A stretch of DNA of 23,384 nucleotides from Phytophthora quininea (taxonomy: Eukaryota > Oomycota > Peronosporomycetes > Peronosporales > Peronosporaceae): assembly GCA_011947345.1 (NCBI GenBank), contig JAAVTG010000295.1:1-23384 (forward strand), in the 5' to 3' direction. Every line of letters begins with the position of its first letter. Position 1 is the first letter of the stretch. The notes beneath the pieces were generated by a model. The model saw only the letters and a list, made by a program, of their open reading frames with translations, had not been told where the DNA came from and did not search any database. A program made the translations under genes and the position numbers. Shown here piece after piece: positions 9,056 through 18,133 of this stretch.

Positions 9056-9648
9056 CCTGAAGAAACCAGATGAAGCAACAACATCGTGAAGAAGCTAGAT
9101 AGCGATGCCACGAAGTAGTTCACTTGCATGCATCGTTAGTTCTGAATCTGATCCTTCGGGAGGAGGTTTTCCCTATCATCTAAACAAGTCAAAGCAGCCT
9201 GAACATCTTCCATTTCTCGATGGCCTGCCGTCCGTCATCTTCTTCGTCCCTTTGGTTGCAGAGCTACTTCAGATTGGGGAATCCCAAGCGCGGGAGGGCA
9301 GATAAACATAGTCATACGTTGAAACTATGAGGGGAATATAACGGGTATTCCCTAGATGATAAATGTATTAGTTGAACTCATTTTCCTGGAGTAGATAGCT
9401 ACCACAGATTCTTGGCGATAGCGGGACTTGGGCGAAGTCACCTTAACCGCAACAATAACAATAACAAATCATTTCCTAGCGAGGGTAGCCGTCGATTTAG
9501 GAGACCGAGACGCAGCTCGGTCTCCAGCACAACGCGAACACGCTCTTACACGACAGAGAACCTCCTTTTTCTCGTTAGGCTTGTCCTCCTGTTCGTGCTT
9601 CTTCTTATCGCGAACAGCACACTCCGCAGCCAACAGGTCCCGATAAAA
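9056..9648. other. Intergenic part of repeat unit, copy A
   Basis: Between the hypothetical frame and the 3' end of CRN-A I see no convincing gene. It holds a short AAT/AAC-rich run near 9448-9470, a 7-bp hairpin (GGGAATA/TATTCCC) near 9333-9353 and the stronger hairpin at 9500-9525. Plus-strand open frames here have arginine/serine/leucine composition without domain features. Confidence 0.4.
9500..9525. repeat. Perfect 10-bp inverted repeat (hairpin), copy A
   Basis: GGAGACCGAG is followed by a 6-nt loop (ACGCAG) and its exact complement CTCGGTCTCC. It lies about 125 bp beyond the CRN-A stop codon and so probably in or just after the 3' UTR. Function unknown. Confidence 0.7.
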
Positions 9649-10972
9649 TCAGCTGAAATAACTAAGCGTGGGGATAGATCGCGTGACCTCCCTAGCAACG
9701 GCACGTGCCATGTCAAAGTCGGGGCCTAACATACTCGCAATGTCATAGTATCGTTCGATACTCTCACGAACCCCACCATTTTCACCACCTTCCCTCGTTG
9801 GCGTGAGCACCCGAGACAGTTTCTGTCGCTTTACAGGTTCTGCGAAGTACGGAAGACTGATCTCAGGATTTGAACCCGACAACAGCGTCTTAATCGCCTG
9901 GAAAGCGTCACTGGGGTTCTTGATTTTCGCCTTTTTATAGTGACCGGGCTTCCTGGTATCTCCTCGGAGACCCAGAAAAACCGCCAATCCTCCTGTAAGT
10001 CTGTAAGTACTGCAACCACTGGTCCCCTAGCGAGCAGGTCCAGAGCAATCAGCTCTGACAGCGCCCGATAGTCGCAGCTTGATGTAACGTGTCTCTTCAC
10101 TTCTATCAGCATCTTCACATCAGGCAAGTATTGTAGATCGGATGCGTCGTCCCTAACGATATCGCTGAGTATAAGCATATCTGTTCTCCCAGAAAGATCA
10201 ATCTCACGACCAGGAACTGCCACAGTGAGGATATTTGTGCCTTTTCCACGCCAACCACGCAAAGCTGCTTCTCCACCAACACAACGCCAATGTTGCGCTT
10301 CACGTACTTACGGTACCGTTTGCGCTGCTGTTCCTCAGTGAGCACGATTTCTTGGCCGTTCTCAATAACAACTCGCTTCCATTCGTATTTTTTAACCGAA
10401 TCGTTTCCATTATGGAACTGACCAGCCCGAACAGGATCCACCTCGATGTTCAAGTCATTGAGTAGCGCATTCCCCTCGGTGGAACCCACCTTTGAGTGAA
10501 CATACCGCTTGCGCTTAGTCAGCACAGCTTGCGCATGCACTTCGTGCATCTCTTGGGCCAATTGGGCAAACCCGGGAGGAGCTATCGCTGGACCAACAGT
10601 GTTTTCTGGAACCTCCACCAGCACATGCACAGGACCCTCCCCATGGACGGCTTTCACCCTCTCCGCAGTGGTTCGTTTCACTTGATCAGCGGACAGCCCC
10701 GTATCCTCAAGTGCAGCCCCGGCATTCAATAGCATGAATCCATCCGCACTTGTCTTTCCGTCCCTCACCTGGTTCTCTGTCCGCAGCCACTCCAAGTCGG
10801 TCAGGTTCTTCTTCGTCAAGTAGAGCTTCAGGTTCTTGGCGTCACATGTGATCGAAGCCGGATTCGCCTCCTTAATTGTCTTCTTCAGCGCTGAAACCGA
10901 CTCACCCTCATCGATCTCCGCCTCGAATGCGGTGGTCTCGCCAACAACGGCGCAGAGCTTGGCGCTCACCAT
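9649..10972 (-). CDS. Crinkler (CRN) effector, copy A (frame-broken)
   Basis: CRN proteins are oomycete effectors delivered into host plant cells, many of which act in the nucleus. The ATG at 10972 opens a ubiquitin-like N-terminal module with LYLTK (residues 50-54, in the LFLAK position) and EWLRTE (the DWL region), closing with HVLVEVPE at 116-123, the usual junction to the variable effector domain. The C-terminal part contains GRTDMLIL followed by LIEVKR, which fits the D...(D/E)xK pattern of PD-(D/E)xK nuclease-like CRN domains. There is no classical signal peptide, as is common in CRNs. Two breaks are seen: a T-run at 10242-10245 one base shorter than in copy B, and a further one-base deficit somewhere in about 9940-9985 shared with copy B. 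It may be an intact gene with sequence errors or a pseudogene. Confidence 0.8.
10811..10920. other. Copy-specific segment of the CRN N-terminal module
   Basis: These 110 bp separate the two copies of the duplication and encode codons about 18-54 of CRN-A. The matching stretch of CRN-B (about 13569-13675) is clearly different in sequence although it encodes the same kind of module. It is the only part of CRN-A not shared with CRN-B or with the truncated fragment. Confidence 0.7.
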
Positions 10973-11537
10973 CACCTACTGACTGGAATCCGAGCGCTAA
11001 TCCCTCTGCTGATATAGCCCACGCCATGGTTCAAGCTCTCGAGGATCGACAGGGAATCCAGTTTCACCGCATCGCTGCCATCCTCGAGTAGCGCAAGTAG
11101 TCGTTCTACTCCCCAGCTTCAGAGACTTCGCCTCTGTGCGTTGTCGCGAACAGCAGCTCTTTTAAGATGGAGCACACCGCTGTTAACACGTCAATATCGC
11201 CCATCAAATGGCTGACACCATCGCCGATTTCACCAATCGTGTACTGCTGGTGTTGCAGCGCACAGACGGCTCTACTTTGAGAAGCCGATATCTTGCATAC
11301 CTCGCTGTGCCATGTAAACGTTGACGTGTCAAGGTGATCTCTGCTGGTCTCTTCCCGGTCATATCGTGTTCGCAGAATTTTAGCAAACGGACCAAGCAAC
11401 TCGGCCACAGAAATCGTGCCTCCAAGGCAGCAAGCCAGCCGATATGATCCAAGAGTCCCGAAAACGTGCATTATCGGCCTGGCCGTGTGACGTGTACGCG
11501 TCTTCATCTCCAGGATGGTATGTTTCCTTGTGTGCAT
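10972..11537 (-). pseudogene. Armadillo/HEAT-repeat-like fragment, copy B
   Basis: Identical in translation to the fragment at 8215-8780, including the early stop and the C-run (11110-11113) where one added base would reopen the frame. It ends in a TGA overlapping the ATG of CRN-A, so it lies directly upstream of that gene on the same strand and could fall in its 5' leader or promoter. Confidence 0.35.
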
Positions 11538-11812
11538 GCCGTGACTCTAACGAAGTCAACCTCAAGTATCTCGACTTTATAGATCGCGCGTACCAAACAG
11601 GTACTCTCCAGAAGGCATATGAAGAAGGAGTCGTGCTGGCTTCATCGCGCAAACTCGATGAAGAGGTAGCCACGTGCACAACGGCCGCCTGCCATCAAAA
11701 AGAGTGTTGGGCGTCCAGCAAAGAGGCGGAAGAGAAGCAAGATGGGCTGCGCTACTACCCGGATCGAACTGGAATGGTGTTGGTCACAATAGCGCCGATG
11801 CGATGGATCTGA
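11444..11812 (+). CDS. Hypothetical 122-residue open frame, copy B
   Basis: Same protein as the frame at 8687-9055. No domain recognised. Perfect conservation only reflects the recent duplication. Confidence 0.2.
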   Translation: MIQESRKRALSAWPCDVYASSSPGWYVSLCACRDSNEVNLKYLDFIDRAYQTGTLQKAYEEGVVLASSRKLDEEVATCTTAACHQKECWASSKEAEEKQDGLRYYPDRTGMVLVTIAPMRWI

Positions 11813-12405
11813 CCTGAAGAAACCAGATGAAGCAACAACATCGTGAAGAAGCTAGATAGCGATGCCACGAAGTAGTTCACTTGCATGCATCGTTAGTTCT
11901 GAATCTGATCCTTCGGGAGGAGGTTTTCCCTATCATCTAAACAAGTCAAAGCAGCCTGAACATCTTCCATTTCTCGATGGCCTGCCGTCCGTCATCTTCT
12001 TCGTCCCTTTGGTTGCAGAGCTACTTCAGATTGGGGAATCCCAAGCGCGGGAGGGCAGATAAACATAGTCATACGTTGAAACTATGAGGGGAATATAACG
12101 GGTATTCCCTAGATGATAAATGTATTAGTTGAACTCATTTTCCTGGAGTAGATAGCTACCACAGATTCTTGGCGATAGCGGGACTTGGGCGAAGTCACCT
12201 TAACCGCAACAATAACAATAACAAATCATTTCCTAGCGAGGGTAGCCGTCGATTTAGGAGACCGAGACGCAGCTCGGTCTCCAGCACAACGCGAACACGC
12301 TCTTACACGACAGAGAACCTCCTTTTTCTCGTTAGGCTTGTCCTCCTGTTCGTGCTTCTTCTTATCGCGAACAGCACACTCCGCAGCCAACAGGTCCCGA
12401 TAAAA
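11813..12405. other. Intergenic part of repeat unit, copy B
   Basis: Copy of 9056-9648. No convincing gene; it carries the same hairpins and AAT/AAC run. Confidence 0.4.
12257..12282. repeat. Perfect 10-bp inverted repeat (hairpin), copy B
   Basis: Same element as at 9500-9525, here about 125 bp past the stop of CRN-B. Confidence 0.7.
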
Positions 12406-13726
12406 TCAGCTGAAATAACTAAGCGTGGGGATAGATCGCGTGACCTCCCTAGCAACGGCACGTGCCATGTCAAAGTCGGGGCCTAACATACTCGCAATGT
12501 CATAGTATCGTTCGATACTCTCACGAACCCCACCATTTTCACCACCTTCCCTCGTTGGCGTGAGCACCCGAGACAGTTTCTGTCGCTTTACAGGTTCTGC
12601 GAAGTACGGAAGACTGATCTCAGGATTTGAACCCGACAACAGCGTCTTAATCGCCTGGAAAGCGTCACTGGGGTTCTTGATTTTCGCCTTTTTATAGTGA
12701 CCGGGCTTCCTGGTATCTCCTCGGAGACCCAGAAAAACCGCCAATCCTCCTGTAAGTCTGTAAGTACTGCAACCACTGGTCCCCTAGCGAGCAGGTCCAG
12801 AGCAATCAGCTCTGACAGCGCCCGATAGTCGCAGCTTGATGTAACGTGTCTCTTCACTTCTATCAGCATCTTCACATCAGGCAAGTATTGTAGATCGGAT
12901 GCGTCGTCCCTAACGATATCGCTGAGTATAAGCATATCTGTTCTCCCAGAAAGATCAATCTCACGACCAGGAACTGCCACAGTGAGGATATTTGTGCCTT
13001 TTTCCACGCCAACCACGCAAAGCTGCTTCTCCACCAACACAACGCCAATGTTGCGCTTCACGTACTTACGGTACCGTTTGCGCTGCTGTTCCTCAGTGAG
13101 CACGATTTCTTGGCCGTTCTCAATAACAACTCGCTTCCATTCGTATTTTTTAACCGAATCGTTTCCATTATGGAACTGACCAGCCCGAACAGGATCCACC
13201 TCGATGTTCAAGTCATTGAGTAGCGCATTCCCCTCGGTGGAACCCACCTTTGAGTGAACATACCGCTTGCGCTTAGTCAGCACAGCTTGCGCATGCACTT
13301 CGTGCATCTCTTGGGCCAATTGGGCAAACCCGGGAGGAGCTATCGCTGGACCAACAGTGTTTTCTGGAACCTCCACCAGCACATGCACAGGACCCTCCCC
13401 ATGGACGGCTTTCACCCTCTCCGCAGTGGTTCGTTTCACTTGATCAGCGGACAGCCCCGTATCCTCAAGTGCAGCCCCGGCATTCAATAGCATGAATCCA
13501 TCCGCACTTGTCTTTCCGTCCCTCACCTGGTTCTCTGTCCGCAGCCACTCCAAGTCGGTCAGGTTCTTATTCGTCAAGTATAGCTCCAGCTCATCCGCAG
13601 CGAACGTGTAGACCTTTTTGCCCTTGATCGCCTCCTTCAAGTCCCCACCGTCTGACTGTCATCGATGTCCACCGGGAACGAGGTGGTCTCGCCGACAACG
13701 GCGCAAAAGATCTTGGCGTTCACCAT
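12406..13726 (-). CDS. Crinkler (CRN) effector, copy B (frame-broken)
   Basis: The ATG at 13726 opens [20 protein letters not shown], a CRN start clearly different from that of copy A. The first frame is lost at the C-run 13643-13646, where one base is missing, and resumes with ELELYLTNKNL (LFLAK-position motif) into the DWL region. From codon about 54 the protein equals copy A: the HVLVEVPE junction, the GRTDMLIL...LIEVKR nuclease-like motifs and the C-terminal region. The T-run at 12999-13003 is five long, so the frame passes the point where copy A is interrupted. The shared deficit near 12700-12742 remains. Apparent role: host-directed effector with the same C-terminal activity as copy A but a different N-terminal delivery module. 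Confidence 0.8.
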
Positions 13727-14266
13727 CTCGCTTCCGACCACTTGGCTCCGACCCCAGCGAATTTTGGAATGAGCTCCCCGTTGCAGTTTTGTATACAAAT
13801 AGCAAGTGCATGTGTTGACCAATCATATTCCCGTATTGCATTTATACATCAAGTCACGTGATTTGGAAAGGAAACCTTGTTCGTGATGATCGCTGCAGTG
13901 CTGCGAGAGGCTCACTTCCCAAACGTTACCTCAACTATCGCCTTTCCCTTCAACCAGTCTCTGCGATGTTCTTGGGGACAAGTGAGCACTAGGTTGCCTT
14001 GACGTCGGCGCTCTTGAGGCGGGAAAGTCAAGTGCTGGGTGACCAGAATCTCGCCAGGGTCGTGCAAATGATAGACTGAAGCTGCGGAAGTGAGGTCGGT
14101 TGATGGCTTGATTTGTGGTTAGCAGTGCTAACTTAGCACCGTCGACAAGAAGGATGCACCACTTTTCTATCGCTCGACAGTGTTCGTGATTAACGAAGCT
14201 TTGCGAATCGCTCTCTCGAACAGAAGCAGAGAGGGTTTTACAAGCTACGCGCCACGATTGAAGGCC
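13727..14266. other. Intergenic stretch upstream of CRN-B
   Basis: No gene supported. It should contain the CRN-B promoter on the minus strand and the leader of the plus-strand membrane-protein candidate. A 183-codon minus-strand frame extends across 13931-14482 but lacks an ATG start and domain features. Confidence 0.4.
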
Positions 14267-14814
14267 ATGTCGACTCTCGCTCCTGAATACACGTACTATG
14301 GGCGAACCCGACGATGGGACTCGGACTCTCCGACCATCATCCTCATCGTCTTGAGCCTGCTTCTCTGCATTTTTACTGTGGTACACGATTGCTACATAAT
14401 GCGTTATTCGCGTGCCGACGTGGATCAAGAAAGAGTTGAAGAGGAAGACCGACTTTCGGGGTGACTTTGATATCTGTTCCACTGTCCACGGACACCGTCA
14501 ACATCGGCGGCACCCTCTACACGGTCGTGGTCGACTCGCGGAATGGTACGGTGTGGCACTGTCAAAGTGGAGCTAAATACGACGACAAAATATTGAACGT
14601 CTCGATATACGGTGTTGAGGTTACGAATCGCCACGCTCTTGTGTGCAGCTCCTTATTCACAGGACTTAGTATAGGCATTGAACAGGAGAGCTTCAGCGGG
14701 TGGAATTCTCCCCGCTTCGCTCCTCCGAGTTCTCACTCTTGGATTTTCCTCCTCCAGCTACAATACACCAGCCTTCTCCCAGCTAAGTATTATAGTGATC
14801 CTAAATTACTCTGA
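14267..14814 (+). CDS. Candidate small single-pass membrane protein (frame-broken)
   Basis: From the ATG at 14267 (MSTLAPEYTYYGRTRRW) a frame of 65 residues runs to a stop just after a GGGG run (14458-14461). It has one strong hydrophobic span (SPTIILIVLSLLLCIFTVVH) followed by a basic-acidic stretch. One added base in the G-run would continue it into a soluble region (VNIGGTLYTVVVDSRNGTVW) that looks like beta strands. The tail after about 14640 is doubtful and may instead belong to another frame (14678-14944) or be non-coding. I do not recognise the family. By the positive-inside rule the N-terminus (RTRRW) would be cytosolic, putting the beta-rich region outside or in the lumen. Confidence 0.45.
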
Positions 14815-15059
14815 CCTTCACATACGGCACGCGATGGTGGCACAAATGCGGAGGATCAGCCCGGTATTCAGCTCGCCGGAGTCACAGTTTTCGCAGAATC
14901 CCGACATGGTCGTGAGGGTGGCAGATTGCAAAGTGGTCCCTTAGCATTTAATCACGTGTTTTTTTGTCATTGGGCCTATCTCGAACAGCGAATCTGCGAT
15001 TGTGGCAGCTGCTTGCCTTGTTTAATAGACCGATAAACCAACAGGGAAATAATTATCGC

Positions 15060-15716
15060 ATCGAGTGTCTACCGAGCAGTACTATGCGCAAAATCGCGAA
15101 GAAATGGCTCGCAACTCGTCCGAATTTGTGAACACCATTTTTGACAATCTCGGTACCATCGGCCAGACCTGGTTTTGCGATTCTTAGCTCTCCTTGGCGA
15201 CAGCCCAACCAGCAACATGGGATCTGTTCCAAGCCAAAATACGGGAACGTTTCCGCGACAGAGATTTCGAGCAGAAGGTCCTCACGAAGTTGCACGACTT
15301 ACGGTCTCCAGGTTCCCAGCAGGAAACCACAACAAAATTCCTACAGTTGCTGCCTCAGCTGGACGAGGAATTTCCTGAACCTGTCAAGTGATGGCTGTAT
15401 CAGCGTAACTTGCGAGCGCAAAACAAGCGCCTTTATCTCACAGAACGTACCTACGACCTTAAAAGATACTATTGAGCTAGCCCAACGCTTCGAGGACTCA
15501 CATCTGGCTCAATTAACGCAAAAACCCGACGTGAAGAAGGAGGTCAAGCAGCAGACATCAGCTCAACAGGCTACATCGCAAAAGGGCGGCGACTCCAAAC
15601 TGACTTGCGCCTATTACCACAAGATCGGTCACATCATCGACGTTTGCCGTGCGCGCAAGCGCGATGCCGAGGCACATGAAGCCGGCAAGCGCGTCCCACA
15701 AAAACGAGTAGGCTAG
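15060..15716 (+). pseudogene. Decayed LTR-retrotransposon gag
   Basis: A gag-type helical region (TEQYYAQNREEMARNSSEF, then ATWDLFQAKIRERFRDRDFE, FLQLLPQLDEEFPEPVK) is interrupted by an in-frame TAG near 15185 and a TGA near 15389. It changes frame near 15420, then continues (LKDTIELAQRFEDSHLAQLT) to a nucleocapsid knuckle C-A-Y-Y-H-K-I-G-H-I-I-D-V-C, where the second cysteine of the CCHC box is tyrosine. It ends in a basic tail. No protease, reverse transcriptase or integrase follows, so this is a gag-only relic, most like Ty3/Gypsy elements. Unlike the other broken genes in the window, it has true nonsense codons. Confidence 0.75.
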
Positions 15717-16726
15717 GTAGGTCGAACACCTACCGAGCCGGACCTATGGTATAGTACTCCACGTGAAAATTCATTGGTAGTACGGATAGGCTTCACCCAC
15801 ACCAAAACGTCAACCGGGAAGGTCAACGAGAGTTGGGGCTCAAAACTGAAGACCCAGATTCAGCCCTAGCACCGGGACTGACTGGTCTTGCGATCCATCC
15901 ACGAAAATTTCCCAAGTAAACAGACTCCACTAGTCGAGCTCGCTAGCGCGCCAAACCTCGCTGGCCCAACAGCAGAAGGGTCCAAAGCCAATTAAGACCG
16001 ACTGCGAGTCCACCGAGGTCTCGGCCTGCAGTGACATTTAGAGAAGCGGGGAGACACTCGACCCCGAATACAAGCGCTGGCAATGCAGCCGTCACGCTAT
16101 ACACACTCAACCTTGCCATAAACTCTTGGTTTGGCCGAGGGGCGAGCTCTGTCCTCACGGATAAACGTGCCCACCCACAGATATAACCCGCTCAAACGGG
16201 CGGATCCAGACGCAACGTACTGAAGACGATTCCGCTGCCGGACTTGGCCCTTGTGTGCTTGAGGGAAAATTCTGTTCTGTATATGGAGTACCCTTTTGGG
16301 CTTATGTTCTATACAAATATGCAGTGAAATATGATCCGTTTCCTAACTGCGACCTCGTTGAACCCACCGCCGAGGTCCCCAAAGAATCGCTGGGCTCTCA
16401 GATTGACCACCGAGGTTTCGGAAAAGTCGAGTCGTTGTTAACGATCCTTCCCAAGAGTCACCGACGTTTCGCATTGTAGCTAACGGGCTTTCCGAAAGGT
16501 CATCGAGGTCTCCCAACAGTCGCCGAGCCTTGGGAAAAGTCGCCTGGATCTTTGTCTGTTGCCATTGGTGACGTCGACGTGTCATCAAAGATTATGAGGA
16601 AATGGCCAATCATAGTGCCTTCCGTTGGGCGTAATGGATCATTCCACAAAAGTGTTTCCCGTCGTCTAACAATTGAGACCTCGCCAGACTTAAAAGTCTA
16701 GCCATTCAGAGTCGACTCCATTGGAG
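15717..16726. other. Gene-poor stretch downstream of the gag relic
   Basis: No supported gene. I found no reverse transcriptase or integrase motif on either strand and could not define LTR ends by eye. The right half carries the dispersed CCGAGGT-type motif described separately. Confidence 0.35.
16005..16560. repeat. Degenerate dispersed repeats with core CACCGAGGTYTC
   Basis: Variants of CACCGAGGTYTC recur near 16011, 16368 (CGCCGAGGTCCC), 16408 (CACCGAGGTTTCGG), 16459 (CACCGACGTTTCG), 16500 (CATCGAGGTCTCCC) and 16525 (CGCCGAGCCTTGGG), often followed by A-rich GGAAAAGTCG. The last four are spaced about 25-50 bp apart. It may be an old tandem array or LTR-internal repeat. Confidence 0.35.
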
Positions 16727-17283
16727 ATGACCACAAGCGAATCCTCGCCACGCAGCGCGATTGCTGACGACTCGCCTCCGCTTCCCAGACAAATCGCTAT
16801 ACCACAACTGCCCCTGGCTCGACGCGAACCTCCAGATCGGCGAGCATCTGGACACCTGCCCTCGCTCGCGTTGACGCGGCTGCTCGTTGCTTCCACTCCA
16901 AGCATCGCGATGTCGGTGCGTGGCTGCGAGATGTAGGCGTTTGGCTGGTCTGGTTGACTTGATTTTTTCCACAGGACCGTGATGAAGCGGCCGGGGTTTC
17001 GTCAACCTCCCAGTCAGCTCCACCAAGTTCTTGTGCAGATTCTTCTAATCCCGGAACCCGTTCAATGGCTACGGTGACTTTATCTGCGCCTGCGGCGGCT
17101 CATACAGCTCCCGCTAACCCGACGCATATTCATCGTGGGGCGCTCGCTGAGCTCGTTAAGAGCTCGATGGAGTCGTTGCTGACTGGACTCGTCGCGTTGT
17201 TAGACACATGTTTCAATCGTCTCGTCCGACGCCGGGTCCCAGATGCTAGCGATGATAGCATGGTAGGTGGAGAAACAAGTTAA
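16727..17283 (+). CDS. Possible two-exon hypothetical gene
   Basis: The ATG at 16727 opens a Ser/Pro-rich frame. A 59-nt intron with GTGCGT donor and TTCCACAG acceptor (16916-16974) would join it in phase 0 to a second open frame starting DRDEAAGVSSTSQSAP, which continues through a helix (HRGALAELVKSSMESLLTGL) and an RRR cluster to a stop at 17281-17283. A second possible donor (GTAGGT at 17263) could trim the end. No domain is recognised. The splice agreement is the only positive evidence; the surroundings are repeat-rich, so a chance model or retroelement remnant is quite possible. Confidence 0.3.
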
Positions 17284-17368
17284 ATTCTTCGTTATTGGAT
17301 AAATGCCTACCTATAATTCCACACGACTGTTTCCGTCCTCTTCTAATTGCTTTTGAGCAGGTCTGTCT

Positions 17369-17910
17369 TTAGCTGAAGGTACTTTTCAGCCGTCTCAAAA
17401 AAAACATGTTGTTGTGAACTTCGTCTCCACGATGTACTCCCTTTTCCGTCCATCGCGGTAATGCCTCACGCGTTCGCTCCGTTGAATAGCAGTCGGCGAA
17501 AAAGCTGGCGTCCTCAAATCTAGCAGGAGCTGTAGGAACTTGTGTTTCTTGACTCGCCGTGATACTCTCGCCGTCGGCTGCAGGCTGACTACATTCTGAA
17601 CTGATAACGCTCATATCAAGTGCCTTTTTGTTCTCAAGTAACGAGGACACCTTCCTGTCAAAGAAAGAGGTGGTGGTGGCGGCTTCTAAAGCGTTCGCGA
17701 GTCTCCAATGATCAACGATCAAACGACTTTGTGGACAAACCCTTCGTCATTATAGTGCTTGAGCAACGAGGCATAGCGCGGCTATAAGACTTGCCCAGCT
17801 GTCCTCACTGAGCGTTGGCCCGTAGATCTCGCTCTTCCATCCCGCTCCACTAACATCGCAGACCTTTTTGTAAACGGCGTACTCGTACATCAGCCTCGGG
17901 TACTTGGTTT
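17369..17910 (-). pseudogene. Relic of a Myb/SANT-like DNA-binding protein
   Basis: Read on the minus strand from about 17905, the segment encodes MYEYAVYKKVCDVSGAGWKS, then a Pro-Thr-(x)-Glu-Asp-x-Trp turn, then RYASLLKHYNDEGFVHKVV in another frame. The order (YxxYKKxCDxSGxGW, PTxxEDxW, helix) resembles the Myb/SANT-like domain common in oomycete and plant transposon-linked genes. After further frame changes and stops a Ser/Thr-rich tail remains open to 17369. There is no usable start codon. It is probably derived from a DNA transposon accessory gene; no transposase is seen. Confidence 0.4.
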
Positions 17911-18133
17911 AGCACTGCTCTGGTATTCATTTACATCACAATGTCATTAAGTACAACAGCGAGTTACGGTGTAGCGTACGTCAGCCCTTTACTGCTTCTT
18001 CTCGGTAGCCGGAGGCCAGATGATGAGCGCTGTTTTGTTTCGTAGGTTCCTTCGGCTGCAGCTTCTTCAACTCTGATGGCCTCGCCCCTGGAATCTCCCA
18101 GGTCGCGCTGGTGTCTGTCGCCTGCTAACTTTA

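Larger units (their letters stand above)
8164..10810. repeat. 2.65-kb tandem duplication, copy A
   Basis: This segment recurs at 10921-13568 in the same orientation. The offset is 2757, becoming 2758 after a T-run that has one more T in copy B. Apart from that run I see only two substitutions, both near the left edge (the gccgacaa/gccaacaa and gcgctgat/gcgctaat sites). Every open frame inside translates identically. The unit holds a CRN body, intergenic DNA, an armadillo-like fragment and the first 17 codons of the next CRN gene. Confidence 0.95.
10921..13568. repeat. 2.65-kb tandem duplication, copy B
   Basis: Direct repeat of 8164-10810; see that entry for the differences. The left edge falls in codon 17 of CRN-A and the right edge in about codon 54 of CRN-B, so both junctions sit inside CRN N-terminal modules. 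This suggests unequal crossing-over between related CRN 5' ends. Confidence 0.95.

Noticed and set aside
9412..9729. Plus-strand 105-codon frame with a hydrophobic stretch
   Set aside because: It starts without ATG, overlaps the CRN 3' end and the hairpin, and has the biased composition of a chance frame.
9860..9885. tRNA-like T-arm sequence (complement of GGATTTGAACCCGA; also in copy B)
   Set aside because: It lies within the CRN coding frame, and no acceptor, D or anticodon arms can be folded around it.
13931..14482. 183-codon minus-strand open frame
   Set aside because: It has no ATG start and no domain features, and it runs opposite to the better-supported transmembrane frame.
16005..16560. 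CRISPR-like array
   Set aside because: Repeat units are degenerate and unevenly spaced, and the genome is clearly eukaryotic with spliceosomal introns.
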